Positions 36,784 to 45,012 of a DNA stretch of 64,000 nucleotides are shown piece by piece; the stretch's first letter is position 1; each line of letters begins with the position of its first letter. Source of the DNA: CAVQGZ01 sp942491665 (GTDB lineage Bacteria > Actinomycetota > Actinomycetes > Jiangellales > Jiangellaceae); NCBI GenBank assembly GCA_942491665.1, contig CALOBR010000020.1, forward strand, positions 310,001 to 374,000, read 5' to 3'. The position numbers and the translations under genes are program-made. Below the pieces are notes generated by a model that made no database searches, had not been told where the DNA came from, and worked only from the letters and a program-made list of their open reading frames with translations.

Positions 36784-36853
36784 ACACGGTAACAAGACGG
36801 CGTTGTGCACACCAAATCCGTAGCCCGTGGCTTACCCCACACGCCGCTGGTGG

Positions 36854-37705
36854 TCAGATGGCGAAGGCGCGCCTCGTGGCTGCCATTGTCGCCCGGCACG
36901 TCGTGGCCACGTCGACGCCGGCGACCTCGGCCAGGCTGCGCACCGTCCAGGGAACCAGGTACGAGGCGTTGACCTTGCCCCGGTGCGGGTGCGGGGTGAG
37001 GTAGGGCGCATCGGTCTCCACCAGCACCTGGTCGAGCCCGGCAACCTCGACGGCAGCGCGAGCCGCGTCACGAAGCGGGGCGGCGTTGGCGAAGGTGAGC
37101 GGACCGGCGAACGACAGATACCAGCCCGCCTCGACGCAGTACCGCGCCATCGCCGCATCACCGGAGAAGCAGTGGAACACGACACGCGCCGGCGGGCCCT
37201 CGTCCTCCAGCACCCGGAGGACGTCGTCGTGGGCGTCACGGTCGTGGATCACGAGCGTCTTGTCGAGCGCGCGCGCCAGCCGGATGTGCTCCCGAAAGGA
37301 GTGCTCCTGCCAGGCCTGGCCGGCGCTGTCGGTGGTCCAGTAGTGGTCCAGCCCGGTCTCGCCCACGCCCACCACAGCCGGGTCCGCGGCCAGCTCGGCG
37401 ACCTGCGCCAGCGCGTCGTCCAGCGCCGGACCGTTCCGTCCGCCGATCGTCGATGCCTCGGTGGGGTGCAACGAGACCGCCGCGTGGACGCTCGGGTAGT
37501 CCCGCGCCCAGTCGACCGCCCGCCGGGCGCTGCTCTGGTCGCAGCCCACCTGGACGACCTCCACGACGTTGACGGTGCGGGCGAGCGCCAACGCTTCACC
37601 GAGGGGTAGCGCCGGCTCGTCGGGGGCGCGGGAGATGTCGAGGTGGCAGTGGCTGTCGATGACCGGCGCGGGCAGCGGGTCGGGCAGGGCGACGGGCAGG
37701 CTCAC
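36854..37705 (-). CDS. tatD: TatD family metal-dependent DNase
   Basis: This is a 283-residue TIM-barrel hydrolase. Metal ligands appear in VIDSHCHLDIS (HxH), VGVGETGLDHYW (Glu), LVIHDRDAHDD (His), VVFHCFSGD (His) and LVETDAPYLTPHPHRGK (Asp). Family members are 3'-5' DNases or D-aminoacyl deacylase-like enzymes. The start overlaps the metG stop by four bases, the standard metG-tatD-rpfB arrangement of actinobacteria, so it depends on the metG promoter. Confidence 0.95.
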   Translation of the reverse strand: MSLPVALPDPLPAPVIDSHCHLDISRAPDEPALPLGEALALARTVNVVEVVQVGCDQSSARRAVDWARDYPSVHAAVSLHPTEASTIGGRNGPALDDALAQVAELAADPAVVGVGETGLDHYWTTDSAGQAWQEHSFREHIRLARALDKTLVIHDRDAHDDVLRVLEDEGPPARVVFHCFSGDAAMARYCVEAGWYLSFAGPLTFANAAPLRDAARAAVEVAGLDQVLVETDAPYLTPHPHRGKVNASYLVPWTVRSLAEVAGVDVATTCRATMAATRRAFAI

Positions 37706-39498
37706 GCGCCGGCAGCCTCTTCTAGTCGAGCCAGCTCGTCGGCGACCACGCTCGTGTCGAGCTTGGTGAACACCGGTGTCGGTGGCGCGATGGCCGTCCC
37801 AGCGACGATCGGCGACGATGACCAGGCCGTTGCCGGCTGGTAGTCACCCATCAGCACCGGGTAGGACCCGGGGCCGTCGAGGTCGTCCACCTCGCGAATC
37901 TGTGGCTGCGCGGCCAGCGTGCCGGTGCGCCCGAGCGCCGCGTGCACCTGCTGGGCGGAATGCGGCATGAAGGGTGAGAGCACGCGGTTGCAGTCGTCCA
38001 CCGCCTGCAGTGCGACGTGCAGCACGGTGCGCATGCGCTCGGGGTCGTCGTTCTTCAGCTTCCAGGGGGCCTGCTGGGACAGGTAGGTGTTGACCTCGCT
38101 GACGACCCGCATCGCCTCGCTGATCGCGGCCTTCTGCCGGCTGCGCCCGAGCAGGTCGCCGACGCCGCCGAACGAGCCGGCGGTGATTGCCAGAAGGTCG
38201 CGGTCAGCGTCGAGCAGGGTGCCCGCCTCAGGGATCGTCCCGACGTTCTTCGACACCAACGACAGCGTGCGGTTGACCAGGTTGCCCCAGCCGGCGACGA
38301 GCTCGTCGTTGGTGCGCCGGACGAACTCGGCCCAGGTGAAGTCGGTGTCTTGGTTCTCCGGACCTGCGACGGCGATGAAGTAGCGCAGCGCGTCGGGCTG
38401 GTAGCGGGAGAGGAAGTCGCGCACGTAGATCACGACGCCGCGTGAGGACGAGAACTTCTTGCCCTCCATGGTGAGAAACTCACTCGAGACGACTTCGGTA
38501 GGCAGCTGGAGCGACCCGTACGGCCCAGGCTGACCACCGCGCGAGCCCAGCCCGGAGTAGCCGAGCAGCTCGGCCGGCCAGATCTGGCTGTGGAAGGTGA
38601 TGTTGTCCTTGCCCATGAAGTAGTAGCTCGTGGCGTCCGGGTCGGTCCAGAAGGGTCGCCAGGCGTCAGGGTCGCCGGTGCGGCGCGCCCACTCGATCGA
38701 GGCCGACAGGTAGCCGATCACCGCGTCGAACCACACGTAGAGACGCTTGTTCGGGTTGTCCTGCCAGCCGTCCAGCGGCACCGGGACGCCCCAGTCGATG
38801 TCACGGGTCATGGCCCGGGGGCGGATGTCGTCGAGCAGGTTCATGCTGAACTTCAAGACGTTCGGCCGCCAGTCGGTGCGACCTTGCAGCCACGAGCCCA
38901 GCGCGTCGGACAGCGCGGGCAGGTCGAGAAAGAAGTGCTCGGTCGCGACGAACTGCGGGGTCTCGCCGTTGATGCGGCTGTGCGGGTTGAGCAGCTCGGC
39001 GGCGTCGAGCTGGTTGCCGCAGTTGTCGCACTGGTCGCCGCGGGCGCCGTCGTAGCCACAGATCGGGCAGGTGCCCTCGATGTAGCGGTCGGGCAGCGTG
39101 CGACCCGTCGACGGGCTGATGGCGCCCTGGGTCGTGCGAGGCACCATGTAGCCGTTGCTGTGCAACGTCTTGAACATCTCCTGCGCGACGGCGTAGTGGT
39201 TGCGGGTCGTGGTGCGGGTGAACAGGTCGTAGGCCAGCCCGAGTGCCTGCAGGTCTTCGACGATCACCCGGTTGTACCGGTCGGCGAGCACCTGCGGGGC
39301 GACCCCCTCGTTCTCCGCCTGCACGAGGATCGGGGTTCCGTGCTCGTCGGTGCCGCTGACCATCAGCACGTCGTTGCCGGCCATGCGCATGTACCGGCTG
39401 AACACGTCAGAGGGGACGCCGAACCCGGAGACGTGGCCGATGTGCCGCGGTCCGTTGGCGTAGGGCCACGCCACCGCGGTCAGGACGTGGCGAGACAT
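37702..39498 (-). CDS. metG: Methionyl-tRNA synthetase
   Basis: This class I synthetase charges tRNA-Met and has 598 residues. The HIGH motif is in AWPYANGPRHIGHVSGF. The zinc knuckle is CPICGYDGARGDQCDNCG (four Cys). The KMSKS-like loop reads GKKFSSSRG, and WFDAVIGYLSASIEWA is in the connective region. The anticodon-binding helical domain follows. There is no C-terminal tRNA-binding EMAP domain, as in other actinobacteria. The ATG at 39498 is preceded by TAGGCT with seven bases between and lacks a ribosome-binding site, suggesting a leaderless message. Confidence 0.97.
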   Translation of the reverse strand: MSRHVLTAVAWPYANGPRHIGHVSGFGVPSDVFSRYMRMAGNDVLMVSGTDEHGTPILVQAENEGVAPQVLADRYNRVIVEDLQALGLAYDLFTRTTTRNHYAVAQEMFKTLHSNGYMVPRTTQGAISPSTGRTLPDRYIEGTCPICGYDGARGDQCDNCGNQLDAAELLNPHSRINGETPQFVATEHFFLDLPALSDALGSWLQGRTDWRPNVLKFSMNLLDDIRPRAMTRDIDWGVPVPLDGWQDNPNKRLYVWFDAVIGYLSASIEWARRTGDPDAWRPFWTDPDATSYYFMGKDNITFHSQIWPAELLGYSGLGSRGGQPGPYGSLQLPTEVVSSEFLTMEGKKFSSSRGVVIYVRDFLSRYQPDALRYFIAVAGPENQDTDFTWAEFVRRTNDELVAGWGNLVNRTLSLVSKNVGTIPEAGTLLDADRDLLAITAGSFGGVGDLLGRSRQKAAISEAMRVVSEVNTYLSQQAPWKLKNDDPERMRTVLHVALQAVDDCNRVLSPFMPHSAQQVHAALGRTGTLAAQPQIREVDDLDGPGSYPVLMGDYQPATAWSSSPIVAGTAIAPPTPVFTKLDTSVVADELARLEEAAGA

Positions 39499-39505
39499 GC
39501 TGATC

Positions 39506-39511
39506 AGCCTA
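39506..39511 (-). promoter_or_regulatory. -10 element of leaderless metG
   Basis: TAGGCT on the minus strand lies seven bases before the metG ATG. It should drive the metG-tatD transcription unit. Confidence 0.5.
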
Positions 39512-39560
39512 CGGTGCCTCGTGCGGCCGGCTCCGGCCACGTCCCAGGCCGCGACGGCCG

Positions 39561-40424
39561 TCACGGGCCCGGCGCGTCGGGCAGAGCCGTCGAGCGGGCG
39601 CCGACGACGGCCGCGTACACCTCGCGCTTGGGCAGGCCGAGCTCGCTGGCGACGTCGGCGATGGCCTCCTTGCGCGACAGCCCCGCCTGCTCGCGCGCAG
39701 CCACCAGCGCGACCGGGTTCTCATCCGTCATCGACGGGGCCCGGCCGGCCACGACGATCGTCACCTCGCCGAGGACGCGCTCCTCGGTCTCGGCGGCCAG
39801 CGTGCCGAGGGTCCCGCGGCGTACCTGCTCATGGGTCTTGGTGAGCTCGCGGCACACCGCGGCCTGTCGTTCCGCTCCGAAGGCCGCCACCAGCGCACGC
39901 AGCGTGGCGGCGGTGCGCCGAGGCGACTCGAACAGGACGAGCGTGCGCTGGTCAGCCACGAGGTCGGCGAGGCGGCGGTCACGCTCCCCCGGCTTGCGCG
40001 GCAGAAAGCCCTCGACGCAGAAGCGGTCGGCCGGCAGCCCGGACACCACCAGCGCGGCCAGCGCGGCGCTGGGACCAGGAACCACCGTCACCTCGAGACC
40101 GGCCTGTGCGCACGCCGCCACCACGCGGTAGCCCGGGTCGCTGACCAGCGGCATGCCGGCGTCGGTGACCAGCAGCACGCGAGCACCGTCGGTGACCGCG
40201 GCTACCACCTCGTCCACCCGTGCCCGCTCGTTGCCGTCGAACAGCGACATCACCCGTCCCGTCGTCGTGACGTCGAGGTCGCTGCAGAGCCGGCGCAGCC
40301 GCCGAGTGTCTTCCGCGGCAACCACGTCGGCCCGCGCGAGCTCGGACGCGAGCCGCGGTGAGGCGTCGCCCATGTTGCCGATCGGGGTGGCGGCGAGGAC
40401 CAGCACGCCGCGAGGCTCAGGCAC
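39561..40424 (-). CDS. rsmI: 16S rRNA 2'-O-ribose C1402 methyltransferase
   Basis: RsmI methylates the ribose of C1402 in 16S rRNA. The 287 residues carry LVLAATPIGNMGDASPRL, the AEDTRRLRRL segment, LVTDAGMPLVSDPGYRVV, VVPGPSAALAALVVSGL and FEGFLPRKPGERDRRL-like residues at 140-155, all hallmarks of the tetrapyrrole-methylase fold RsmI. The GTG at 40424 follows a TAAGGT by seven bases, so the message is probably leaderless. It is divergent from the protein mannosyltransferase gene, only 23 bases away. Confidence 0.95.
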   Translation of the reverse strand: MPEPRGVLVLAATPIGNMGDASPRLASELARADVVAAEDTRRLRRLCSDLDVTTTGRVMSLFDGNERARVDEVVAAVTDGARVLLVTDAGMPLVSDPGYRVVAACAQAGLEVTVVPGPSAALAALVVSGLPADRFCVEGFLPRKPGERDRRLADLVADQRTLVLFESPRRTAATLRALVAAFGAERQAAVCRELTKTHEQVRRGTLGTLAAETEERVLGEVTIVVAGRAPSMTDENPVALVAAREQAGLSRKEAIADVASELGLPKREVYAAVVGARSTALPDAPGP

Positions 40425-40431
40425 GTCGACG

Positions 40432-40441
40432 ACCTTACGAT
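40432..40441. promoter_or_regulatory. Overlapping divergent -10 boxes of rsmI and PMT
   Basis: On the minus strand TAAGGT (40437-40432) precedes the rsmI GTG by seven bases. On the plus strand TACGAT (40436-40441) precedes the PMT GTG by six. The two hexamers share bases 40436-40437, so polymerase can occupy only one at a time. Both messages would be leaderless. Confidence 0.6.
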
Positions 40442-40447
40442 GCCTCG

Positions 40448-42055
40448 GTGCCCGTCAGTCCTGGTCTGGTCGGCCTGCCCGCGCCGACCGACCGCTGGCG
40501 GGCAGCCGCCGTTGCCGCCGGCGTCGGGGTCGTCGCCGCGGGACTGCGGTTCGCGGGCCTCGGCCGGCCCGCCGAGGTCGTGTTCGACGAGACCTACTAC
40601 GTCAAGGACGCGTGGGCGCTGCTGCGCACCGGCGCTGAGCGGGACTGGGCGGACGGCGCCGACGACCAGATTCTCGCCGGCGACCTCTCCGCGCTGACCG
40701 ACGAGGCATCGTTCGCCTCGCACCCGCCGATGGGCAAGTGGGTGATCGCCGCCGGTGAGTGGGTGGCCGGGCTGACGCCGTTCGGGTGGCGGCTGGGCGT
40801 GGCCGTGCTGGGCACGCTCGCGGCTGTCGTGATGGTGTACCTCGCCCGCCGGGTCACCCGCTCGACTGCGCTCGGCGGGCTGGCCGGGCTGCTGGTCGCC
40901 CTGGACGGGCTCGCGATCGTGACCAGCCGCATCGCCGTGCTGGACGGCCTTCTCATGTTCTGGGTGGTGCTGGCCGCGGCGTTGCTGGTGCGCGACCGCG
41001 ACTGGGCGCGCACCAGGATGGCCAGCACGCTGACACGGCGAGAGGCAGCGGTCGGCGCGAGCACCGAGGCGTCCCGGCCCCCGGACGCCGCCGAGGCCCA
41101 GGCCGACGCTACGCCCGAGCCTCCCTTCCCCTTGTGGCGGCCGTGGCGGCTGCTGATGGGTATCGCCCTCGGCCTGGCCACGGCCACGAAGTGGAGCGGC
41201 CTGCCGGTGCTGGCTGCGTTCGGCCTGCTCACCGTGCTCTGGCAGGCCGGGGCGCTGGCCCAGGCCGGCGGTCGCCACCCGATCCGCCGCACGCTGCTCG
41301 TCGACGCGCCCGTCGCCTTCGTCACGGTGGTCGGCGCAGCACTGGCCGCCTACCTGCTCACCTGGACCGGCTGGCTGCGCGGAACCGACGGCTACGAGCG
41401 GCAGTGGGCCGCAGCCAACCCGGCGTCCGGGCCGCTGGCCGACCTCGTGCCCGACGCGGTGCGCTCGCTCTGGCACTACCACGCGACGGCCTACGGGCTG
41501 CTGAGCGATCTCGACTCCGAGCACAACTGGCAGTCGTCGCCGGGCGGATGGCTGATCCTGCTGCGCCCGGTGCTCTTCTACCGCGACAAGCCGGGCATGG
41601 GCGAGGACGGCTGCACCGTCGAGGAGTGCGTCGGCGACGTACTCGCACTCGGGACGCCGGTGATCTGGTGGGCCGGCGTCGTCGCGTTGCTGCTCGCCTG
41701 CTGGCGTGCCTTCGCGCGCGACGACTGGCGGGGGTGGCTCGTCGTGACCGGGACAGCGGCGACGTGGCTGCCCTGGTTTGCCTACGCCGACCGCCCGATC
41801 TTCTCCAGCTACGCCGTCGTCACCCTGCCGTTCGTGGTTCTAAGCCTCGTGCTGGCGTTGCGGGTGCTGCCGGACGGGCTGAACGCCTCCGGCCCGGCCG
41901 TGGCGCAGCGCGGGCGGCGGTGGATGGTCGTCGTCGGCGTGGTTCTTCTCGCCGTCGTGGTCGCGCAGGCGTGGTTCTTCTGGCCGATCTGGACCGGCGA
42001 GCCGATCCCGCTCGACGACTGGCGCCTGCGGATATGGCTGCCCGGCTGGAGCTGA
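40448..42055 (+). CDS. pmt: Protein O-mannosyltransferase (PMT family, GT39)
   Basis: This integral membrane enzyme transfers mannose from polyprenyl-phosphate mannose to secreted proteins, coupled to Sec export. It has 535 residues and about ten hydrophobic segments. The first extracytoplasmic loop has VVFDETYYVKDAWAL with the catalytic Asp-Glu, then SHPPMGKWVIAAGE. The second carries the conserved WHYHATAYGLL and HNWQSSPGGWLILLRPV motifs. It is homologous to Rv1002c, which is likewise divergent from rsmI. The GTG at 40448 has a -10 hexamer six bases upstream and no ribosome-binding site. Confidence 0.92.
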   Translation: MPVSPGLVGLPAPTDRWRAAAVAAGVGVVAAGLRFAGLGRPAEVVFDETYYVKDAWALLRTGAERDWADGADDQILAGDLSALTDEASFASHPPMGKWVIAAGEWVAGLTPFGWRLGVAVLGTLAAVVMVYLARRVTRSTALGGLAGLLVALDGLAIVTSRIAVLDGLLMFWVVLAAALLVRDRDWARTRMASTLTRREAAVGASTEASRPPDAAEAQADATPEPPFPLWRPWRLLMGIALGLATATKWSGLPVLAAFGLLTVLWQAGALAQAGGRHPIRRTLLVDAPVAFVTVVGAALAAYLLTWTGWLRGTDGYERQWAAANPASGPLADLVPDAVRSLWHYHATAYGLLSDLDSEHNWQSSPGGWLILLRPVLFYRDKPGMGEDGCTVEECVGDVLALGTPVIWWAGVVALLLACWRAFARDDWRGWLVVTGTAATWLPWFAYADRPIFSSYAVVTLPFVVLSLVLALRVLPDGLNASGPAVAQRGRRWMVVVGVVLLAVVVAQAWFFWPIWTGEPIPLDDWRLRIWLPGWS

Positions 42056-42100
42056 CCGGCTGCCCGTGCAGCAGAGCACGCCGCTGTCCGTGCATGTGGG

Positions 42101-42174
42101 TGGAGCTGAGGGGATTTGAACCCCTGACCCCCTCGATGCGAACGAGGTGCGCTACCGGCCTGCGCTACAGCCCC
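42101..42174 (-). tRNA. tRNA-Ala (anticodon CGC)
   Basis: The minus strand gives acceptor GGGGCTG/CAGCTCC with discriminator A, anticodon stem CCTCG/CGAGG with loop TTCGCAT (anticodon CGC), and T-arm AGGGG-TTCAAAT-CCCCT. The 3' CCA is not encoded. It lies between the convergent PMT gene and the glpR-like gene. Confidence 0.9.
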
Positions 42175-42203
42175 TGGTGGAGCGGCAAGGATACACCGGT
42201 GCG

Positions 42204-43151
42204 TCAGTCGCCGACCGCGCGCCGATGCTCGATCAGGTAGTCGTCGATGTTCTCGGCCCCATGCTCGTCGAGCGCAGCATGGGCCGGGACGGCCGGGGCC
42301 GCGTGCCCGGTGGAGGCAGCCGGTGCCGCTGTCCACGAGCCGGGGTTGCTGAGGTCGATGGTGCGCACCGTGCGCGCGCGGGGAGCGGTGACGTAGGTGG
42401 GGGCCGGCAACGGCACCGGTGTCCAGGTGGAGTCCGCACCCGCGGGTCCGGGTGCGCCAGGCACTGCGGCAGCCGGGGAGACCACGGCGCTCGTCTCCGG
42501 CGCGGCCACATCCACGGGCTCGTCCTCGACCGCGGCGGCGACATCGACGGCGAGTGCCGGGGCACTCAACTCGGCACCTCGCTGGAGGCCAGGCTCGGAG
42601 ACCCCCCGAGCGCCCGGGCGCACGACGGCCAGCAGCATGAGGTAGGCGACCATCAACCCGCCGGGGACGGCCACGAGCCATGCCGGCACAGGCAGGCCGG
42701 TCAGAGCGGCGACGCCTACGACGGCCGCGGTGAGCAGCGTGGCGAACGCGAGGACGGTGAGCACGCGGCGGCGACGGGCGGCAGCCGATCGCGGGGGCGG
42801 TGGCTCCGTCGTCACGACCACGTCAGCACTGCCGCCGGTGCCCGAAGGGTCGGCGGCGTCGGCCGCCTCATACCCGTCGTCGGCACCCTTCGAGCGCCGC
42901 AGAGACGGAAGGGCCGGCACGTGCCACCGGGAGAGCAGACCACTCCGATCGTCGGCGACGCGCGTCGATCGCGACAGCTCGCGTCGACCGTAGCGACGCG
43001 AGGACGTCTCCTTCTCCTCCGCATCCTCGGTCGACGGGATCCGATCGGCGAGGTGCTGCGCCGCCGAAGCTCGGCGATGCATCCACTGGGGCACGAGAAA
43101 AAGCGCCCACGCCGCAACGATGACGACAACGATAAGGCCGCTTCCACCCAC
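42204..43151 (-). CDS. GlpR/SepX-like divisome membrane protein
   Basis: This 315-residue membrane protein has an N-terminal helix (GLIVVVIVAAWALFLVPQWM), a long basic then acidic cytoplasmic loop, and a helical hairpin (VLTVLAFATLLTAAVVGVAALTGLPVPAWLVAVPGGLMVAYLMLL is split across two segments). The C-terminal region is Ala/Pro-rich and ends with DDYLIEHRRAVGD. Together with the neighbouring rimJ and MoeA-like gene this is the arrangement of SepX in Streptomyces and of GlpR, the membrane receptor of the gephyrin-like Glp in Corynebacterium, which help organise FtsZ and Wag31. I infer the same role from position and topology. Confidence 0.7.
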   Translation of the reverse strand: MGGSGLIVVVIVAAWALFLVPQWMHRRASAAQHLADRIPSTEDAEEKETSSRRYGRRELSRSTRVADDRSGLLSRWHVPALPSLRRSKGADDGYEAADAADPSGTGGSADVVVTTEPPPPRSAAARRRRVLTVLAFATLLTAAVVGVAALTGLPVPAWLVAVPGGLMVAYLMLLAVVRPGARGVSEPGLQRGAELSAPALAVDVAAAVEDEPVDVAAPETSAVVSPAAAVPGAPGPAGADSTWTPVPLPAPTYVTAPRARTVRTIDLSNPGSWTAAPAASTGHAAPAVPAHAALDEHGAENIDDYLIEHRRAVGD

Positions 43152-43162
43152 GTCGGCGAACG

Positions 43163-43792
43163 CTACGGCTCAGCGCGCTCCGACGACGGCAGGCGCGGCG
43201 GTGTGTCGCGGCGCCATCGGTGGAGAAGGCCGTTCGGCACCTCGTCGGCCGTGACGGCGAAGCACAAGTGGTCGCGCCAGTCCCCGTCGATGTGCAGGTA
43301 GCGCTCGCGCACACCCTCCGGTCGCAGGCCCAGCTTCGCGACGACCCGCAGGCTGGCCGTGTTCTCAGGTCGGATGTTGATCTCGACGCGGTGCAGGCGC
43401 AGCACGCTGAAGCAGTAGTCGATCGCCATGGCGACCCCGGTGGGTACGTAGGAGTGCCCGGCGAACTCCTGGCCGATCCAGTAGCCGATGTGCGCGCTCT
43501 GCGCGGAGCCGCGCACGATCCCCGCGACGTTGACCTGCCCGGCGAGGGCGCCGTCGATGGCGAGGGCCCAGGGCAACGCCTCACCCTGGCGTGCCTGGGC
43601 GTTGTAACGGCGCACCATGGCGCGGAACGAGACCGGGGCCGCTCCGGGCACCGGGGAGGTCGCGTCCCACGGCACCAGCCAGTCACGGTTGCCTCGGCGC
43701 ACCTCGTCCCAGGCTCGCGCGTCGCGGTAGCGCAGGGGCCGCAGCTCGACCGGGGGCTCGCTCAGCGCGACCGGCCACGACGACCGGGTCAC
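43163..43792 (-). CDS. RimJ-like GNAT N-acetyltransferase
   Basis: This is a 209-residue GNAT enzyme of the RimJ/RimL type. The start has VELRPLRYRDARAWDEVR. The acetyl-CoA binding core runs HIGYWIGQEFAGHSYVPTGVAMAIDYCF with the Q/RxxGxG/A-like pyrophosphate loop, then LHRVEINIRPENTASLRVVAKLGLRPEGVRERYLHIDG, a classic motif B. It probably acetylates a protein N-terminus. It overlaps the Glp-like gene by four bases, and the order galU-glp-rimJ-glpR matches Rv0993-Rv0996. Confidence 0.9.
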   Translation of the reverse strand: MTRSSWPVALSEPPVELRPLRYRDARAWDEVRRGNRDWLVPWDATSPVPGAAPVSFRAMVRRYNAQARQGEALPWALAIDGALAGQVNVAGIVRGSAQSAHIGYWIGQEFAGHSYVPTGVAMAIDYCFSVLRLHRVEINIRPENTASLRVVAKLGLRPEGVRERYLHIDGDWRDHLCFAVTADEVPNGLLHRWRRDTPPRLPSSERAEP

Positions 43793-45012
43793 CCACGCCT
43801 CCGCTCCAGCAGCAGGCAGTCGACCTGGGCGCCGGCGGAGAGGTGGTCGACTGCCTCGGGCACGACGACGAGCGCGTTCGCCCGGGCGAGGTCGGTCAGG
43901 TGCGGCGCGGCCAGGTCGCCGAGCGGCTCAACCTGGTACTCCTCCTCCCCTGAGGCCGCGACCCGGGCACGGGCGAACTGGCGCGGGCCGGCGGTCGAGG
44001 TGATGTCGCGGGTCAGCGTCGCGCGCACCGTGGGGCGGTGCAGCCGCGTCACCCCGACCATCTTGCGGATCACCGGACGCACGAACACCTCGAACGCCAC
44101 GAAGGCGTCGACCGGGCGTCCGGGCAGGCAGAAGACCGGCACCGACTCCTCGCCGATCACGCCGAAGCCCTGCTCACCCCCGGGCTGCATGTCGACGTCG
44201 GCGAAGCGCACGTCGCCGAGCGACCCGATCACGGTGCGGACGACGCCGTCGGGGTGCGACAGGCCACCGGCGGTGACCACCAGGTCGGCTCGGATCAGCT
44301 GGTCTTCCAACGTGCTGCGTACCGCTCTGGGGTCGTCGGGGATCGCCGCCACCCGAAAGGCGCTGGCGCCGGCCTCCCGGGACGCCGCCGTGAGCAGGTG
44401 CCCGGTCGAGTCGGTCACCTGGCCGAAGGCCACCGACCGGCCCGGCTCCACGAGCCGGCTGCCGACGGCGACCACGACGACGCGCGGCCGCGGCCGCACG
44501 GTGACCCTGTCCTTGCCGACGGCCGCAAGCAGGCCGACCTGTGTGGCGCCCAGGTAGGTGCCGACCCGCAGAGCGATGTCGCCCTCGCTGACGTCCTCGG
44601 CCTTGCGGCGCACCCAGGCGCCGCGCTCCACGGCCTGCGTCACGGCAACGGTGGCGACGCCGTGGTCGGTCTGCCCGCTCGGCACCACGGCGTCCGCGCC
44701 GCGTGGCAGCGGCGCCCCGGAGGTGACGCGGGCGGCATGTGTCGGACCGATCGCATGGGCGGCATGGTCGGCTGCCGCGATGTCGGCCACGACGGGCAAC
44801 GAGACCGGAGACTCCGACGACGCGTCCGCGACGTCGGCGGCCCGCACGGCGTAGCCAGGGGTGGTGGCGTGGTCGTACTGCGGTAGCGCCCACGGGGCGA
44901 TGACGTCCTCAGCGGCGACAGCGCCGTGCGCGTCGAGAAGGCCGACGTCGATCGGGTCCAGCGCACCGACCGCTCCGAGCACGTCGGAGAGGTGGTCGGC
45001 GACCCTGGTCAC
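43789..45012 (-). CDS. glp: Glp-type gephyrin/MoeA-like division protein
   Basis: This is a 407-residue MoeA-fold protein with the usual domains: the split MPT-binding core (VVVVAVGSRLVEPG to FVRPVIRKMVG) and C-terminal domain IV. The catalytic signatures of MoeA are not conserved. The DNSAMDGYA box reads YDHATTPGYAV, the SSGDEL-type loop reads AVGSRLV, GGVSxGxxD reads AGGLSHPDGVV, and LPGNPVSA reads LPGRPVDA. Molybdenum insertion is therefore unlikely. Corynebacterial Glp, a MoeA relative at the same locus, binds FtsZ and GlpR. Overlaps at both ends with rimJ and galU indicate co-translation. Confidence 0.82.
   Translation of the reverse strand: MTRVADHLSDVLGAVGALDPIDVGLLDAHGAVAAEDVIAPWALPQYDHATTPGYAVRAADVADASSESPVSLPVVADIAAADHAAHAIGPTHAARVTSGAPLPRGADAVVPSGQTDHGVATVAVTQAVERGAWVRRKAEDVSEGDIALRVGTYLGATQVGLLAAVGKDRVTVRPRPRVVVVAVGSRLVEPGRSVAFGQVTDSTGHLLTAASREAGASAFRVAAIPDDPRAVRSTLEDQLIRADLVVTAGGLSHPDGVVRTVIGSLGDVRFADVDMQPGGEQGFGVIGEESVPVFCLPGRPVDAFVAFEVFVRPVIRKMVGVTRLHRPTVRATLTRDITSTAGPRQFARARVAASGEEEYQVEPLGDLAAPHLTDLARANALVVVPEAVDHLSAGAQVDCLLLERRRG

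Noticed and set aside
36704..36850. c-di-AMP riboswitch upstream of rpfB
   Set aside because: Such riboswitches precede some actinobacterial rpf genes, but the leader here is only about 60-80 bases with one short hairpin and none of the conserved ydaO core.
43789..45012. Annotation as a functional molybdopterin molybdenumtransferase
   Set aside because: The catalytic signature residues are replaced and the locus is the glp-rimJ-glpR division locus, with no other molybdenum cofactor genes nearby.
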